Positions 41,895-50,736 of a DNA stretch of 64,000 nucleotides are shown here, piece after piece. Every line of letters begins with the position of its first letter. Within the stretch, counting starts at the first letter, position 1. A program made the position numbers and the translations under genes. This stretch comes from Staphylococcus durrellii (lineage in GTDB: Bacteria; Bacillota; Bacilli; Staphylococcales; Staphylococcaceae): contig NZ_JADIIO010000002.1 of NCBI RefSeq assembly GCF_015594545.1, positions 1-64,000 on the forward strand. The letters run 5' to 3'. The notes beneath the pieces are model-generated. The model did no database searches. It was not told the origin of the DNA and saw only the letters and a list, made by a program, of their open reading frames with translations.

Positions 41895-42120
41895 CTATGT
41901 TGTTGCACAAGACGTTGCCCCCTAGTAAAGAGCATAAGGGATATGTGCCATCACTTTTAGTGGTGGGTCTGGCGAAGCCAGACATATCAAGGGTTTAAAG
42001 ATTATTAAAGTGCCATCACTTTTCTTCCTTGTTGCACATAATGTTGCACCTATATCTTGTGTTGTTGCACATGTTGTTGCACCTATATCTTGTGTTGTTG
42101 CACACACTGTGCAACGCCTT
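41895..42120. other. oriT: Origin of transfer (oriT), pWBG749/OT49-like
   Basis: This 225-bp gene-free stretch adjoins the auxiliary and relaxase genes. It has a GTTGCAC-rich array with a near-perfect direct repeat (TTGTTGCACCTATATCTTGTG-type, at about 42042-42063 and 42074-42095). The inverted repeat CCATCACT-TTT-AGTGGTGG (41948-41966) is followed by GTCTGGC-GAA-GCCAGAC (41967-41983). A second CCATCACTTTT (42013-42023) repeats one arm. Repeats for the auxiliary protein next to a hairpin core are the design of OT49-type oriTs. The nic position was not determined. Confidence 0.85.
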
Positions 42121-42142
42121 GTTTTATCAATTTCTAATTCTA

Positions 42143-43021
42143 TTATTCTGTGAATTGTTTTGTATCTTCATATTTACTCTCTAATAATTTGATTGTTTCT
42201 TCTTCCTCTGTTATTGATTCTTCTTTATCTTTTATGCTTAATTTTTCTTCCTCAATCTCATCTTTCAAACTACTAATTTTTGAATCAGTAACTTGTTTTT
42301 CTGATTTAGTTTGATATGTTTTTTCTTCATCTTTCTTGGAAATATCTTTGTTTAGATTATCAATTTTATCTTCATGTTTTTGTATTTTTTTCTGATTATT
42401 TTCTATTGAATTTTTAACTTCTATTTGGTCATTCTCGATAAATTCTAATAGATAATCTTGTTTATTTTTAAGTTCATTATCTTTAGAAATACTCACTTTA
42501 TTTTCATTTCCTAATAAAACAATATATTTTTCTTTTGCATCACTACTGTTTTTTTCTTTGCCATATATAGTCATTCCTATTACTTCAAATCCATCATGAA
42601 CATTATAAACTCTGATTGCTTCTTTATTACTTTCTTTAGATATTTCTTTATATTTCAGCTTAGAATCAGGACTATTATTAGGACTGAATTTGTAAGAGTA
42701 TTCTTCTTCTTCTGTGTTACTCATTAGATCTTTATTTTTATATTCCAATACTACATCTAATGTGTTTTGCTTTTTATTTAATTCCCATTTATTAATTTTT
42801 ACTGAATTTGAACTAGACCCTAAACTATGAAAACTACCTACTTTTGTATGTGCATCTACTATTCTATCTTGAACAAAAACATTGCTAAATAAAAGAAAAG
42901 TAAAACCCATAATCCCTACTAAAATTAAAAAATAATTAATCCAACTACCTTTATTTCTGATACTAAACTTGTCTGTTCTAAACGCATTAAAATACTTTTT
43001 TACGCTCTTTAATATGCTCAT
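42143..43021 (-). CDS. Transfer-cluster membrane protein with coiled coil
   Basis: The 292-residue protein has one transmembrane helix (about 30-50: WINYFLILVGIMGFTFLLF), an extracellular beta domain (65-180) and a long C-terminal coiled coil (about 195-290, Glu/Lys/Ser). AAGGAGGTG precedes it. It is the most oriT-proximal gene of the mating operon. Function unknown. Confidence 0.7.
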   Translation of the reverse strand: MSILKSVKKYFNAFRTDKFSIRNKGSWINYFLILVGIMGFTFLLFSNVFVQDRIVDAHTKVGSFHSLGSSSNSVKINKWELNKKQNTLDVVLEYKNKDLMSNTEEEEYSYKFSPNNSPDSKLKYKEISKESNKEAIRVYNVHDGFEVIGMTIYGKEKNSSDAKEKYIVLLGNENKVSISKDNELKNKQDYLLEFIENDQIEVKNSIENNQKKIQKHEDKIDNLNKDISKKDEEKTYQTKSEKQVTDSKISSLKDEIEEEKLSIKDKEESITEEEETIKLLESKYEDTKQFTE

Positions 43022-43038
43022 GTTTTTGCACCTCCTTG

Positions 43039-43665
43039 TTATTCTCTGCCACCATCTTTAATTTCTTCTTCTCCAATTTGTTTAAATTTTTTAACTTTCC
43101 AACCATCTTTTGTTTGAACTAAATCAATTTCTGACACTAAATCTCTTTGTGAATTTAGTGTTCCATCGGGGTCTTGTATAACTTGTTTTAAAGTAGCAAA
43201 CATTTTATACTCTTTCTTTGCTGGTGAATATTCATCGTTATAGATATTTACATCTTGTATATCAGTTTTATACTTAATTGGTGTTTTTCTTTTATCTCCA
43301 AAGTATTTATTAGCTAATTCACTTGTCATTACTTTTTTAGCTTCTTCATATCTTTTCTTATCATTAGTTTTGGGGTCACTTATATATAAAGTATCAATAA
43401 AGTCTTTACCTTGTTTTCTCACTTCTTTTTCTTCTTTTTTAACGTTATCTTCATCTAATCTTTCGATTATTTCTTGTTTACTTTTATTACTTTTTTTCAA
43501 TTGACTATTTGATTGCTGTAATGTTTCGTTTTGTTCTTTTGTTTCTTTGTTACTCATATTAATCATATACATTGCTATTATTCCTAAAGCTATAATTAAA
43601 AATGTTACTCCTAGAATTTTGCTAATTGGATTCTTTTTTTGTTTATTTTTATTATTTTTTTTCAT
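43039..43665 (-). CDS. Transfer protein with NTF2-like domain (TcpC/VirB8-like candidate)
   Basis: The 208-residue protein has a basic N-terminus, one transmembrane helix (about 15-37: ILGVTFLIIALGIIAMYMI), a coiled coil (45-80) and an extracellular domain (about 85-200: FIDTLYISDPKT ... MFATLKQVIQDPDGT ... GWKVKKFKQI). The size and NTF2-like pattern recall VirB8/TcpC-type assembly factors. The ATG start 43665 follows GGTGA. The assignment is by architecture. Confidence 0.55.
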   Translation of the reverse strand: MKKNNKNKQKKNPISKILGVTFLIIALGIIAMYMINMSNKETKEQNETLQQSNSQLKKSNKSKQEIIERLDEDNVKKEEKEVRKQGKDFIDTLYISDPKTNDKKRYEEAKKVMTSELANKYFGDKRKTPIKYKTDIQDVNIYNDEYSPAKKEYKMFATLKQVIQDPDGTLNSQRDLVSEIDLVQTKDGWKVKKFKQIGEEEIKDGGRE

Positions 43666-43680
43666 ATTATTCACCACTTT

Positions 43681-44805
43681 TTAATAGATAAATGTTAAAT
43701 CTTTTTTCGGTTTGAACGTTCTTTCTCCATAAGCAAAAGGTTTAATATTATGTTCACTAACTCTTATTTCTCCGTTCTTTTTAACTTCTTCTACAAAAGC
43801 TATATGCCCATATACTGTACTTCCAAAATCTTCGGAATTGTAAGGCCATGAAACCATTGCGCCAACTTTTGGCTCTTTACCTGTTTTATAACCTTGTGCT
43901 TTTGCTTTTTTAACCCAATCTCCACCATTGCCAAATGTTAGTGTAACTGGTAGCCCTAATTCTTTTCTTCGGTTATATACATACCAAGTACATTCTTTAT
44001 AATTATAGGTATTAGGTTCAAAGACTTTATGTTTTGTTTTAGGTAATTTACCTCCATTTTTCTTAACAACTTTTTTAAGTTTTTCAATAGATTTACCAGT
44101 TGGAACATCACTATCACAGCTGACTTTTGAAGTGCTTTTTTTATCATCTTCTCCTAGTGAATTCATTATTTTTTTAATTGTTGGAGTCCAATTACTATTT
44201 AAGTTAGTAGGATCATTTGATACACCTATCGGCGCGTATTTCTTTTGTATTTTCTCTACAGTCGTTAAACCTTTACTGAAATACAAGTCATATAAGTTTT
44301 TAGCTGCTGCATCAATTCCATCTTCTATAGAATCAAATTTAAATAACTCTCCACTACCCATCATACCGGCAACATTATTATGTGTTTTAACTGCTTCCGA
44401 CTTTCCGTAACCTGTTTCATGCGCTACAATTGCCATGAAAATTTTGGGGTCTATTTTATGTTTTTTAGCACTCTTTACCATGTACTCACTTTTGCCCTCT
44501 AAAGCGCCACCTTTAGCATTTTTTTCAAAAGTCGCAATACCTGAATCATCTACATCACCGCCAGTTACTTTACAACCTCCACTATTATCAGCTTGTTTTT
44601 GTTGTTTCTCTAATTCGTCTGAAATTAATACCGTAACTGCGCCAACTATAGCAGTAACAAGAAGAATGGCTAACAGTGCTGCACCAACTGTTAGCCATAC
44701 TTTCCACATTGCTATTCCTTTAACTTTTGAAACAGCTTTCAAAACTTTTTTTGCGCCTTTTGCCCCTTTTTTTATGGCATTTTTAGCTGTTCCGTTTTCA
44801 TTCAA
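43681..44805 (-). CDS. Two-domain peptidoglycan hydrolase of the mating apparatus (lysozyme-like + CHAP)
   Basis: The 374-residue protein has a basic N-terminus, one transmembrane helix (about 33-58) and a lysozyme-like domain (about 100-230: FMAIVAHETGYGKSEAVKTHNNVAGMMG; catalytic Glu in AHETGYG). A C-terminal CHAP domain follows (about 270-374: catalytic Cys in YKECTWYVYNRR, His in YGHIAFVEEV). It opens the wall for the mating channel, as TraG of pSK41 or VirB1 do elsewhere. It lies 2 bp after the VirB4 gene stop. Confidence 0.92.
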   Translation of the reverse strand: MNENGTAKNAIKKGAKGAKKVLKAVSKVKGIAMWKVWLTVGAALLAILLVTAIVGAVTVLISDELEKQQKQADNSGGCKVTGGDVDDSGIATFEKNAKGGALEGKSEYMVKSAKKHKIDPKIFMAIVAHETGYGKSEAVKTHNNVAGMMGSGELFKFDSIEDGIDAAAKNLYDLYFSKGLTTVEKIQKKYAPIGVSNDPTNLNSNWTPTIKKIMNSLGEDDKKSTSKVSCDSDVPTGKSIEKLKKVVKKNGGKLPKTKHKVFEPNTYNYKECTWYVYNRRKELGLPVTLTFGNGGDWVKKAKAQGYKTGKEPKVGAMVSWPYNSEDFGSTVYGHIAFVEEVKKNGEIRVSEHNIKPFAYGERTFKPKKDLTFIY

Positions 44806-44807
44806 TA

Positions 44808-46802
44808 TTAAGCACCTCCACCGAATAAATCATCTTCTTCTTCTGTCATTTCAATATTAAATTTAATGTTTCTTACTCCAGCTATATTTAATATTGTCTG
44901 ACCTAAACTTAGTTGTGGTATTTGAGCTAATTCTGAATTACTTAACTCACTTGAGAATATTTGACTTAATTTTTCTACATTAGAAGTATCTTGACGCATA
45001 ATAAATCTATATGTTGTTTGAGAGAACAATGTTTTTACTTTTGCAATGTTCTTTTGTTCTGCGCCCTCTGGAATAAAGTCTTTAATATCTTGTGATGCAA
45101 ATATAAATCCAGCAAAATATTTTCTATCTTCACGAATGAATTTTTCACATTTATCTACAACTGGCGCATCTGTTTCGGAAGCTGAAATTAAATTATGAGC
45201 TTCATCAAATATAAGGCGATATTTTACTGCATCTTCAAATTTTAATTCACGTCTATTAAATGCTTGAAATTGTGGTGTTCCAAAATAAACCATTTCATCA
45301 AATAATAAGTTCATAACATTAAACAATTGGGCTTTTTTTACATCATCGCCCATAGCATTTAATTGTCTAATAGAAAAGTTAATAATTGGATATTCTTTGA
45401 AATTTTCTATTGTCGTATGTCCATCAAATATTGTTCCGTTACTACTTATAATATCTTCTATCGTTAATTCAATAGCTTCATATTCTTTAACTCTTTCTTT
45501 TGATAAATTTGAGTTTACTGTGCGAGTTTCTTTATCTGTATATAAATTTGATTGAATAAATTCAAGGAAATCTGAAAACGTTGGGTATTTTTCAGATGGG
45601 AGATTAGTAATACTGGAATTGTCACCTGTTTTCCACAATCCTTTATCTTGATAAAATTTATCTAATAATACTCTGAAAAGCTGTTTATCTTTTACCTCTG
45701 CATCTGGATTCATAAGTCCATAAAATGTACTTAATTTTTGCTTATGTTGGTTGAATGAAGTTGATTCATCTACCTCTGAAACTAATTGACCCAAATCATC
45801 TTTTGTTTCTTTTACTGATACGGCATGTACATCAAAAGGGTTTATCATTCCGTCTGTTCCATCTAATGATATTGTTTTACCTCCTAAATTTTCTATTAGA
45901 TTAATAAATTCTCCAGTAGAATCAATTGTTCTAACTCTGTTTCCTTGTATCGCTTCTTCTAACACTATTTTTTTAAGTGTATGTGATTTTCCAGCGCCTT
46001 TAGATCCAACTAGTACACCGTCATATGAAGTACGTCTTTTATCCTTATGGAATAAATCTAGTATTATGTTACCTCCTGTATCTGATGTCCCGTAATAAGT
46101 CCCTAAAGGGTCATTAGCTGAAACACTGTGAAATGGAACACCAGCAGCTATTGTTGAGGACGGTATATCTTTTGTGACTCTCGGTAACATATCCTTTTGT
46201 TGAGTTAAACTCATAGTCAATGATTTTAATTCATATTTTTGTTCGTTCATATAGACAGCACCTTTAAAATCTACTGCGTTTAAAAAACTTGTTATATCTT
46301 TTATTTGTTTATCTACATCATCAATTGTCTTACCATTAATAAATATTCTAATTATGCATTCTTTAATAACCTCTCCACCATTACGAATACTTGTTAATAA
46401 CTCAGATAATTCTTGATACCCCTCTTTTGCTTCACCTCTTGAAACGGCATCTTTATCGTTGTGCATACGGTCTATATACTCTGTTATACCTTTGCTCAAA
46501 TTACTTTTTATTTCTTGTCTTTGTTTTGTTCTCATATCAATTGAAACAATCGTTTTGTCTAATGTCATAAGTTGCCCTAACCAAAAATCATCTACATCAG
46601 TTGGTGTCTCATAAATTGTTATACAAGTTTCATAACCAGTTCCTTTTCTTACATAAAAATCATTTTTGTATGAATAGCCACCTTTGGGCTGTATTTCTTG
46701 TAAAAACTCTAAATCAAAATCTTCTATTCTATACTCTGAATCAGTATTTGCACTATTTTTAATATTTCTTCTGCTTTTAAGTTTTTCATATAAACTAGCC
46801 AT
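44808..46802 (-). CDS. VirB4-family conjugation ATPase
   Basis: The 664-residue ATPase powers assembly and substrate passage in the T4SS. Walker A is GSKGAGKS (266-273), and Walker B is in YRLIFDEAHNLIS (about 530). The N-terminal domain carries the TraE/VirB4 pattern (VRKGTGYETCITIYETP). The start is ATG 46802 (MASLYEKLKS), because AGGAGG lies 8 bp upstream; a longer reading overlaps the preceding gene. Homologous to TrsE/TraE of pSK41/pGO1. Confidence 0.93.
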   Translation of the reverse strand: MASLYEKLKSRRNIKNSANTDSEYRIEDFDLEFLQEIQPKGGYSYKNDFYVRKGTGYETCITIYETPTDVDDFWLGQLMTLDKTIVSIDMRTKQRQEIKSNLSKGITEYIDRMHNDKDAVSRGEAKEGYQELSELLTSIRNGGEVIKECIIRIFINGKTIDDVDKQIKDITSFLNAVDFKGAVYMNEQKYELKSLTMSLTQQKDMLPRVTKDIPSSTIAAGVPFHSVSANDPLGTYYGTSDTGGNIILDLFHKDKRRTSYDGVLVGSKGAGKSHTLKKIVLEEAIQGNRVRTIDSTGEFINLIENLGGKTISLDGTDGMINPFDVHAVSVKETKDDLGQLVSEVDESTSFNQHKQKLSTFYGLMNPDAEVKDKQLFRVLLDKFYQDKGLWKTGDNSSITNLPSEKYPTFSDFLEFIQSNLYTDKETRTVNSNLSKERVKEYEAIELTIEDIISSNGTIFDGHTTIENFKEYPIINFSIRQLNAMGDDVKKAQLFNVMNLLFDEMVYFGTPQFQAFNRRELKFEDAVKYRLIFDEAHNLISASETDAPVVDKCEKFIREDRKYFAGFIFASQDIKDFIPEGAEQKNIAKVKTLFSQTTYRFIMRQDTSNVEKLSQIFSSELSNSELAQIPQLSLGQTILNIAGVRNIKFNIEMTEEEDDLFGGGA

Positions 46803-46812
46803 AATATTCCTC

Positions 46813-47736
46813 CTATTTAATTTCTTCGCTTTGATTATTAAATTTAAATAGTATTTTCTTTTCATTTTCAAATGATAATTTTTTTACTGGAAAACCATTT
46901 GCCATTGATCGAGTGAAGATGGACAATTGATGACTTAATTGTTGTGGACTTTCAGCGAACATCATCGCTAAAAATGAACGTTCCATGCGTGATGACTGCT
47001 CTAAAAATACTAGTTTTTCAATTTTTTCTTCGAGAAAATGTCTATATACTTTATTTTGTGTTCTATCTAGTTTTCTCAACAAATGATTTCTTTGAGATTC
47101 TGTATCTATTGGCATGTTCAAGGCTATTAACTTGTTGTCTTTGTTATATTGTTTGAGCATATTCATGACTACTCCCATATCTTGAATTTGCTCGTTATTA
47201 TTACGGCTCATAATATCTTTAGGATAGACTTGAACGAATTTCATATAAGTATTATCTCTTAATAGATATAGTGTATCTCCACTGTATCTAATAGGCTTTT
47301 TAATAGTAGTATCGTCTATAAATGTTCTTTTTACTCTGTGTTTGGCAAATCCTATTGTATTTTTCTTTTTAGATTTTGTGCTTTTAAATTTTAATTTTTT
47401 CATTGTATTTTTTTCTTTTTTCCGTTTAGATGTATCGAATAAATAATTATCTTCTTTCGTATTATCTTCATCGCTTACTTTTTGCTTGAATATAGAATTC
47501 GTTGGATTTTTTTCTTTTGAATCTCTTTTTTTATCTGAAAATATAGGGGGAGTATCTTCATTATTATAATTATTTTCAAAATTTAGATTTTGTTTTTCGT
47601 AATTACTATCTTCTTTAAATAACGCATTAGAAAAAGCACTATCATTTTTCGATAGTGCTTTCTCTATATCTTCTGATTTTTCATTCTGATTTGTTGAGGA
47701 CGTCTTTGTAAGTACGTTTTGCTTGAACATTGGCAT
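46813..47736 (-). CDS. Transfer protein, TrsD/TraD-like
   Basis: The 307-residue protein has a disordered charged N-terminal half (1-135) and a conserved C-terminal part (about 140-307: YLLRDNTYMKFVQVYPKDIMSRNNNEQ ... NKVYRHFLEEKIEKLVFLEQSSRMERSFL). That part resembles the N-terminal portion of VirB4 proteins, split off in staphylococcal plasmids as TrsD. It overlaps the PrgI-like gene upstream by 56 bp and precedes the VirB4 gene by 10 bp. Confidence 0.7.
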   Translation of the reverse strand: MPMFKQNVLTKTSSTNQNEKSEDIEKALSKNDSAFSNALFKEDSNYEKQNLNFENNYNNEDTPPIFSDKKRDSKEKNPTNSIFKQKVSDEDNTKEDNYLFDTSKRKKEKNTMKKLKFKSTKSKKKNTIGFAKHRVKRTFIDDTTIKKPIRYSGDTLYLLRDNTYMKFVQVYPKDIMSRNNNEQIQDMGVVMNMLKQYNKDNKLIALNMPIDTESQRNHLLRKLDRTQNKVYRHFLEEKIEKLVFLEQSSRMERSFLAMMFAESPQQLSHQLSIFTRSMANGFPVKKLSFENEKKILFKFNNQSEEIK

Positions 47737-48055
47737 TAGAATTTTCCTCCTTATATTTTTCTACTAAATACGCTGGTATTTCTTCATAAACATTTCTATC
47801 TTTTTTAATAGTTATTAATAATGCTCTATAGTTACGTCTTTTAGGATTAGTAGCAAAAGGTCTAACTACAAGAATAATGGCATATGCAATGCCAAATATC
47901 CACGCAAACCCTGTATATTCAGGTGGTATGATGGCCATGGCGTACAATATATAAATTAAACCTAATACTAAAAGTATTACTGCAAGGTCTTTCATATAAA
48001 GAAATTTGAATAGTTTTGCTTCTACATTAGTATTTTCAGGTATTTTATTTTCCAT
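47681..48055 (-). CDS. PrgI/TcpE-like membrane protein (TrsC-like)
   Basis: The 124-residue protein has two transmembrane helices (about 25-43 and 48-66) followed by a conserved loop (RPFATNPKRRNYRALLITIKKDR) typical of VirB3-like proteins in Gram-positive T4SS. The reading extends 56 bp into the next gene, which suggests translational coupling. Confidence 0.75.
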   Translation of the reverse strand: MENKIPENTNVEAKLFKFLYMKDLAVILLVLGLIYILYAMAIIPPEYTGFAWIFGIAYAIILVVRPFATNPKRRNYRALLITIKKDRNVYEEIPAYLVEKYKEENSNANVQAKRTYKDVLNKSE

Positions 48056-48070
48056 TGTCAGTTATACCCC

Positions 48071-50293
48071 CTATCGTTTTGTAGATTTGAATTTATTGGT
48101 GTTAGAATTTCCTTTTGGTACAGGTTTTGGTTGGTTAGTAGATTTTCGTGGAGAACTATTCACTACATTTGATTGCTTAGCTTCTTTAGGAATATTAGTT
48201 CTCGGACTGTAATTAGCACCGTTCTGTGATGATTGTGGTGTTTTACTATATTGACCATTGCTTGATGCTGATTGTGATTGTGGTGCTTTACTATATTGAC
48301 CGTTGCTTGATGTTGGTTGTGATTGTGGCGCTTTACTATATTGGCCGTTGCTTGATGCTGATTGTGATTGTGGTGCTTTACTATATTGACCGTTGCTTGA
48401 TGTTGATTGTGATTGTGGCGCTTTACTATATTGACCGTTGCTTGATGTTGCATTTTTAGGTTGATTATATCCTGTACCACCACTACTAGAATTAGAAAAT
48501 GCATTTGTTTTACCACCACTTACAGTATCATTATTTGTTTTGTGATTGATTACTGCTTCTTTTCCTCCAGCATTGCCATTTGAATTATAATTGTTTGTTC
48601 CATTCTTATCATTCATTGCATTTTCAACGTTTTGTGGACTTAATATACTGCCCTCTGGTTTATTTCCCCACAATTGACTATGTTGATCTCCACCACTCAC
48701 TGTTTGAGACTGTTCTGAATGTGTTTTTTCAGTTTCTAAATCATTTGTATTTGATGTACTGTAATATCCCTCGTTTCCATTTGCTGTTTCTGTACCGTTA
48801 CTACTTTCTGTATTAACGTTTTCTTGCCCCGTATTATAGGATTGTTCTGATGTTTTATTTTCATTGTTACTAGCAACATTTGTATTGTTATTAGTTGCAC
48901 TCATAGCGTTACCATTTTTTTGAGAAGCATTACTTTTCTCTGATTTACTTGAATTACTATTATTGCTATTAGTAGACTTTTCATTATTATTTGTTGCTGT
49001 TTCATTATTGTTACTAGATGATTTAGTTAATTTATCTGTTAAAGGTGATGCAGCGTTACCTCCAGCTTTTGATATTGTTTGATTTGCTGATTTAATTGCA
49101 GATGTTCCACCTTTGATTAAACCGTATGTTGTTAATGCTGTTCTGAAAGGTGCAGACAGACCAGAATCATAGCCAAATTTACGCTCAATCATCTTCGGCC
49201 CATCTATCATGAATTTACAACCAGCAATCATACCTATAATATATAAAGCCATGTTTTTATTCATAATAAACGCAACTAATTCTTTAAAGATAAACATACA
49301 AATAAAAACAAATACTATTGCGACTAAACCGTTGAGTATATCAACAATAGTAGATTTCAATTTATCGCCTTGTAATGTTGAAGCACCAAAGAAAGCAATG
49401 AATAGTCCTACTATCGTTTCTAGAATGATACTTGCAACTGCAAATCCTCCAAAGAAATAACCAATACCAGCACAAATAAGTCCTAGGTTTCCTTTAAACC
49501 AGTGTAGAGAGTATCTATAATACTCTTTATCCCCGATTCCCCAAAAACCACCATCTAGTTTTTCTACCTTAGATTTTCCACCAGCTTCCATAGATATTTT
49601 ACTTTCTGACATTTTTTTACCTAATTCAGTTTCACCTTTACCTGCTTCAATTGTTTCGTTAATATCTATATAATTAACAGTGGAATTTTTTAGAGTATTA
49701 TAAGTGCCGTCTGTATCATTGTTTGTAGGTTTTACCCAGTTTTTTTCTTTATCCATATATTTCAAATCAATCACACTAGCTTTTAATATATCAGTACCGA
49801 CTTTATCTCCACTTTTTGAATCTTCACTCCCACCTTGACCATCTACTGAATAATTAACAACATCTTCACTAGCTTGTTCTGTAATGTCTGTAGCTTGTTT
49901 TGTGGTAGTTGATAAAGTAGTTAAAAATATAATCGCTATTATAAGTGTGGTAAATTTCTCGAAATTATTTACTCTCGAACCTAATATCATTTTGGTTCCT
50001 AAATAAAGTAATGTAAGTGCAAATAATGCCATAAACACTGGCTGAGCATCTTTTAGAAATTGAATCACATTCCCTTGATCTATCAAGCCAAATAGTGTTA
50101 ATGCTTGTAAACCAGCGTCTGACATCCAGTCTGTAAATTTCACTAAAAAACGCATTATAGCCCAATCAATACTTCGAATCATGTCATTGAATGGGCCAGC
50201 AATTTGTAGATGGTCGTCATATTCTTTTAACTTTTTTAATAACTTATCATCACTTATTGCTAAAAGTGGCATAAAAAAAGAAAAGTTAGTCAT
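48071..50293 (-). CDS. VirB6-like multi-span membrane protein (CD3337/EF1877 type) with repeat-rich tail
   Basis: The 740-residue protein has an N-terminal region with about seven transmembrane helices (residues 75-120, 265-385) and a large periplasm-facing loop (125-255), as in CD3337/EF1877-family VirB6-like channel subunits. The C-terminal 330 residues are Ser/Asn/Gln low complexity with five 14-residue repeats (SSNGQYSKAPQSQ type) and a basic end (NKFKSTKR). The tail probably extends along the cell wall or the channel. Confidence 0.85.
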   Translation of the reverse strand: MTNFSFFMPLLAISDDKLLKKLKEYDDHLQIAGPFNDMIRSIDWAIMRFLVKFTDWMSDAGLQALTLFGLIDQGNVIQFLKDAQPVFMALFALTLLYLGTKMILGSRVNNFEKFTTLIIAIIFLTTLSTTTKQATDITEQASEDVVNYSVDGQGGSEDSKSGDKVGTDILKASVIDLKYMDKEKNWVKPTNNDTDGTYNTLKNSTVNYIDINETIEAGKGETELGKKMSESKISMEAGGKSKVEKLDGGFWGIGDKEYYRYSLHWFKGNLGLICAGIGYFFGGFAVASIILETIVGLFIAFFGASTLQGDKLKSTIVDILNGLVAIVFVFICMFIFKELVAFIMNKNMALYIIGMIAGCKFMIDGPKMIERKFGYDSGLSAPFRTALTTYGLIKGGTSAIKSANQTISKAGGNAASPLTDKLTKSSSNNNETATNNNEKSTNSNNSNSSKSEKSNASQKNGNAMSATNNNTNVASNNENKTSEQSYNTGQENVNTESSNGTETANGNEGYYSTSNTNDLETEKTHSEQSQTVSGGDQHSQLWGNKPEGSILSPQNVENAMNDKNGTNNYNSNGNAGGKEAVINHKTNNDTVSGGKTNAFSNSSSGGTGYNQPKNATSSNGQYSKAPQSQSTSSNGQYSKAPQSQSASSNGQYSKAPQSQPTSSNGQYSKAPQSQSASSNGQYSKTPQSSQNGANYSPRTNIPKEAKQSNVVNSSPRKSTNQPKPVPKGNSNTNKFKSTKR
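48235..48445 (-). repeat. Five 42-bp coding repeats in the VirB6-like gene
   Basis: Tandem 42-bp units encode SSNGQYSKAPQSQS/P-T/A. Near identity at nucleotide level predicts length variation by slippage or recombination. Confidence 0.85.
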
Positions 50294-50307
50294 CTTTTCC
50301 CTCCTTT

Positions 50308-50733
50308 CTATTTATTTAAAAACTTCATTAAATCCTTTTCTGCAACTTCTTTATCTTCAATATCTGTGTCTGTTGTAAAACTAAATACATTTTTGTCTTT
50401 TATAGTTTTACCGTTATTTGTTTTCATAATTCCGTCTTTCTCATTAGGGTATTTACTGGTAAATTCTTTTTGGTAATAATCAGATGTAGTTATATCATCA
50501 TTTAATTCTACATAATAAATTTTATGGTCTTGTGATGCGTTTTTTAATTGCTCATTTTCTGCTTCAAAATTTTCCCCATCTTTATCAATAAAGGCTAAAT
50601 ATTCATTTTGTGAATTATTCAACTTTTTTTCAGCATCTTCAAATGATATTTTTTCTAATCCTTTTTGGCCACAGCCTACTAAAACTAAGGTTAAAGTTAA
50701 AAGCGTTATTAAAGCTAAGGTTGATTTTTTCAT
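50308..50733 (-). CDS. Conjugation lipoprotein, thioredoxin-like
   Basis: The 141-residue protein has a lipoprotein signal (MKKSTLALITLLTLTLVLVG|C21) and a domain resembling thioredoxin-fold conjugation proteins (EKKLNNSQNEYLAFIDKDGENF ... YYVELNDDITTSDYY) without a CxxC. It is comparable in place and type to TrsH-like lipoproteins. Flanked closely by the T4CP and VirB6-like genes. Confidence 0.75.
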   Translation of the reverse strand: MKKSTLALITLLTLTLVLVGCGQKGLEKISFEDAEKKLNNSQNEYLAFIDKDGENFEAENEQLKNASQDHKIYYVELNDDITTSDYYQKEFTSKYPNEKDGIMKTNNGKTIKDKNVFSFTTDTDIEDKEVAEKDLMKFLNK

Positions 50734-50736
50734 TTC

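Noticed and set aside
44132..44860. Plus-strand frames opposite the peptidoglycan hydrolase and VirB4 genes
   Set aside because: No ribosome-binding sites; the minus-strand genes have clear domains.
48163..48519. Frames opposite or alongside the Ser/Gln-rich repeats of the VirB6-like gene
   Set aside because: Byproducts of 42-bp coding repeats in other frames.
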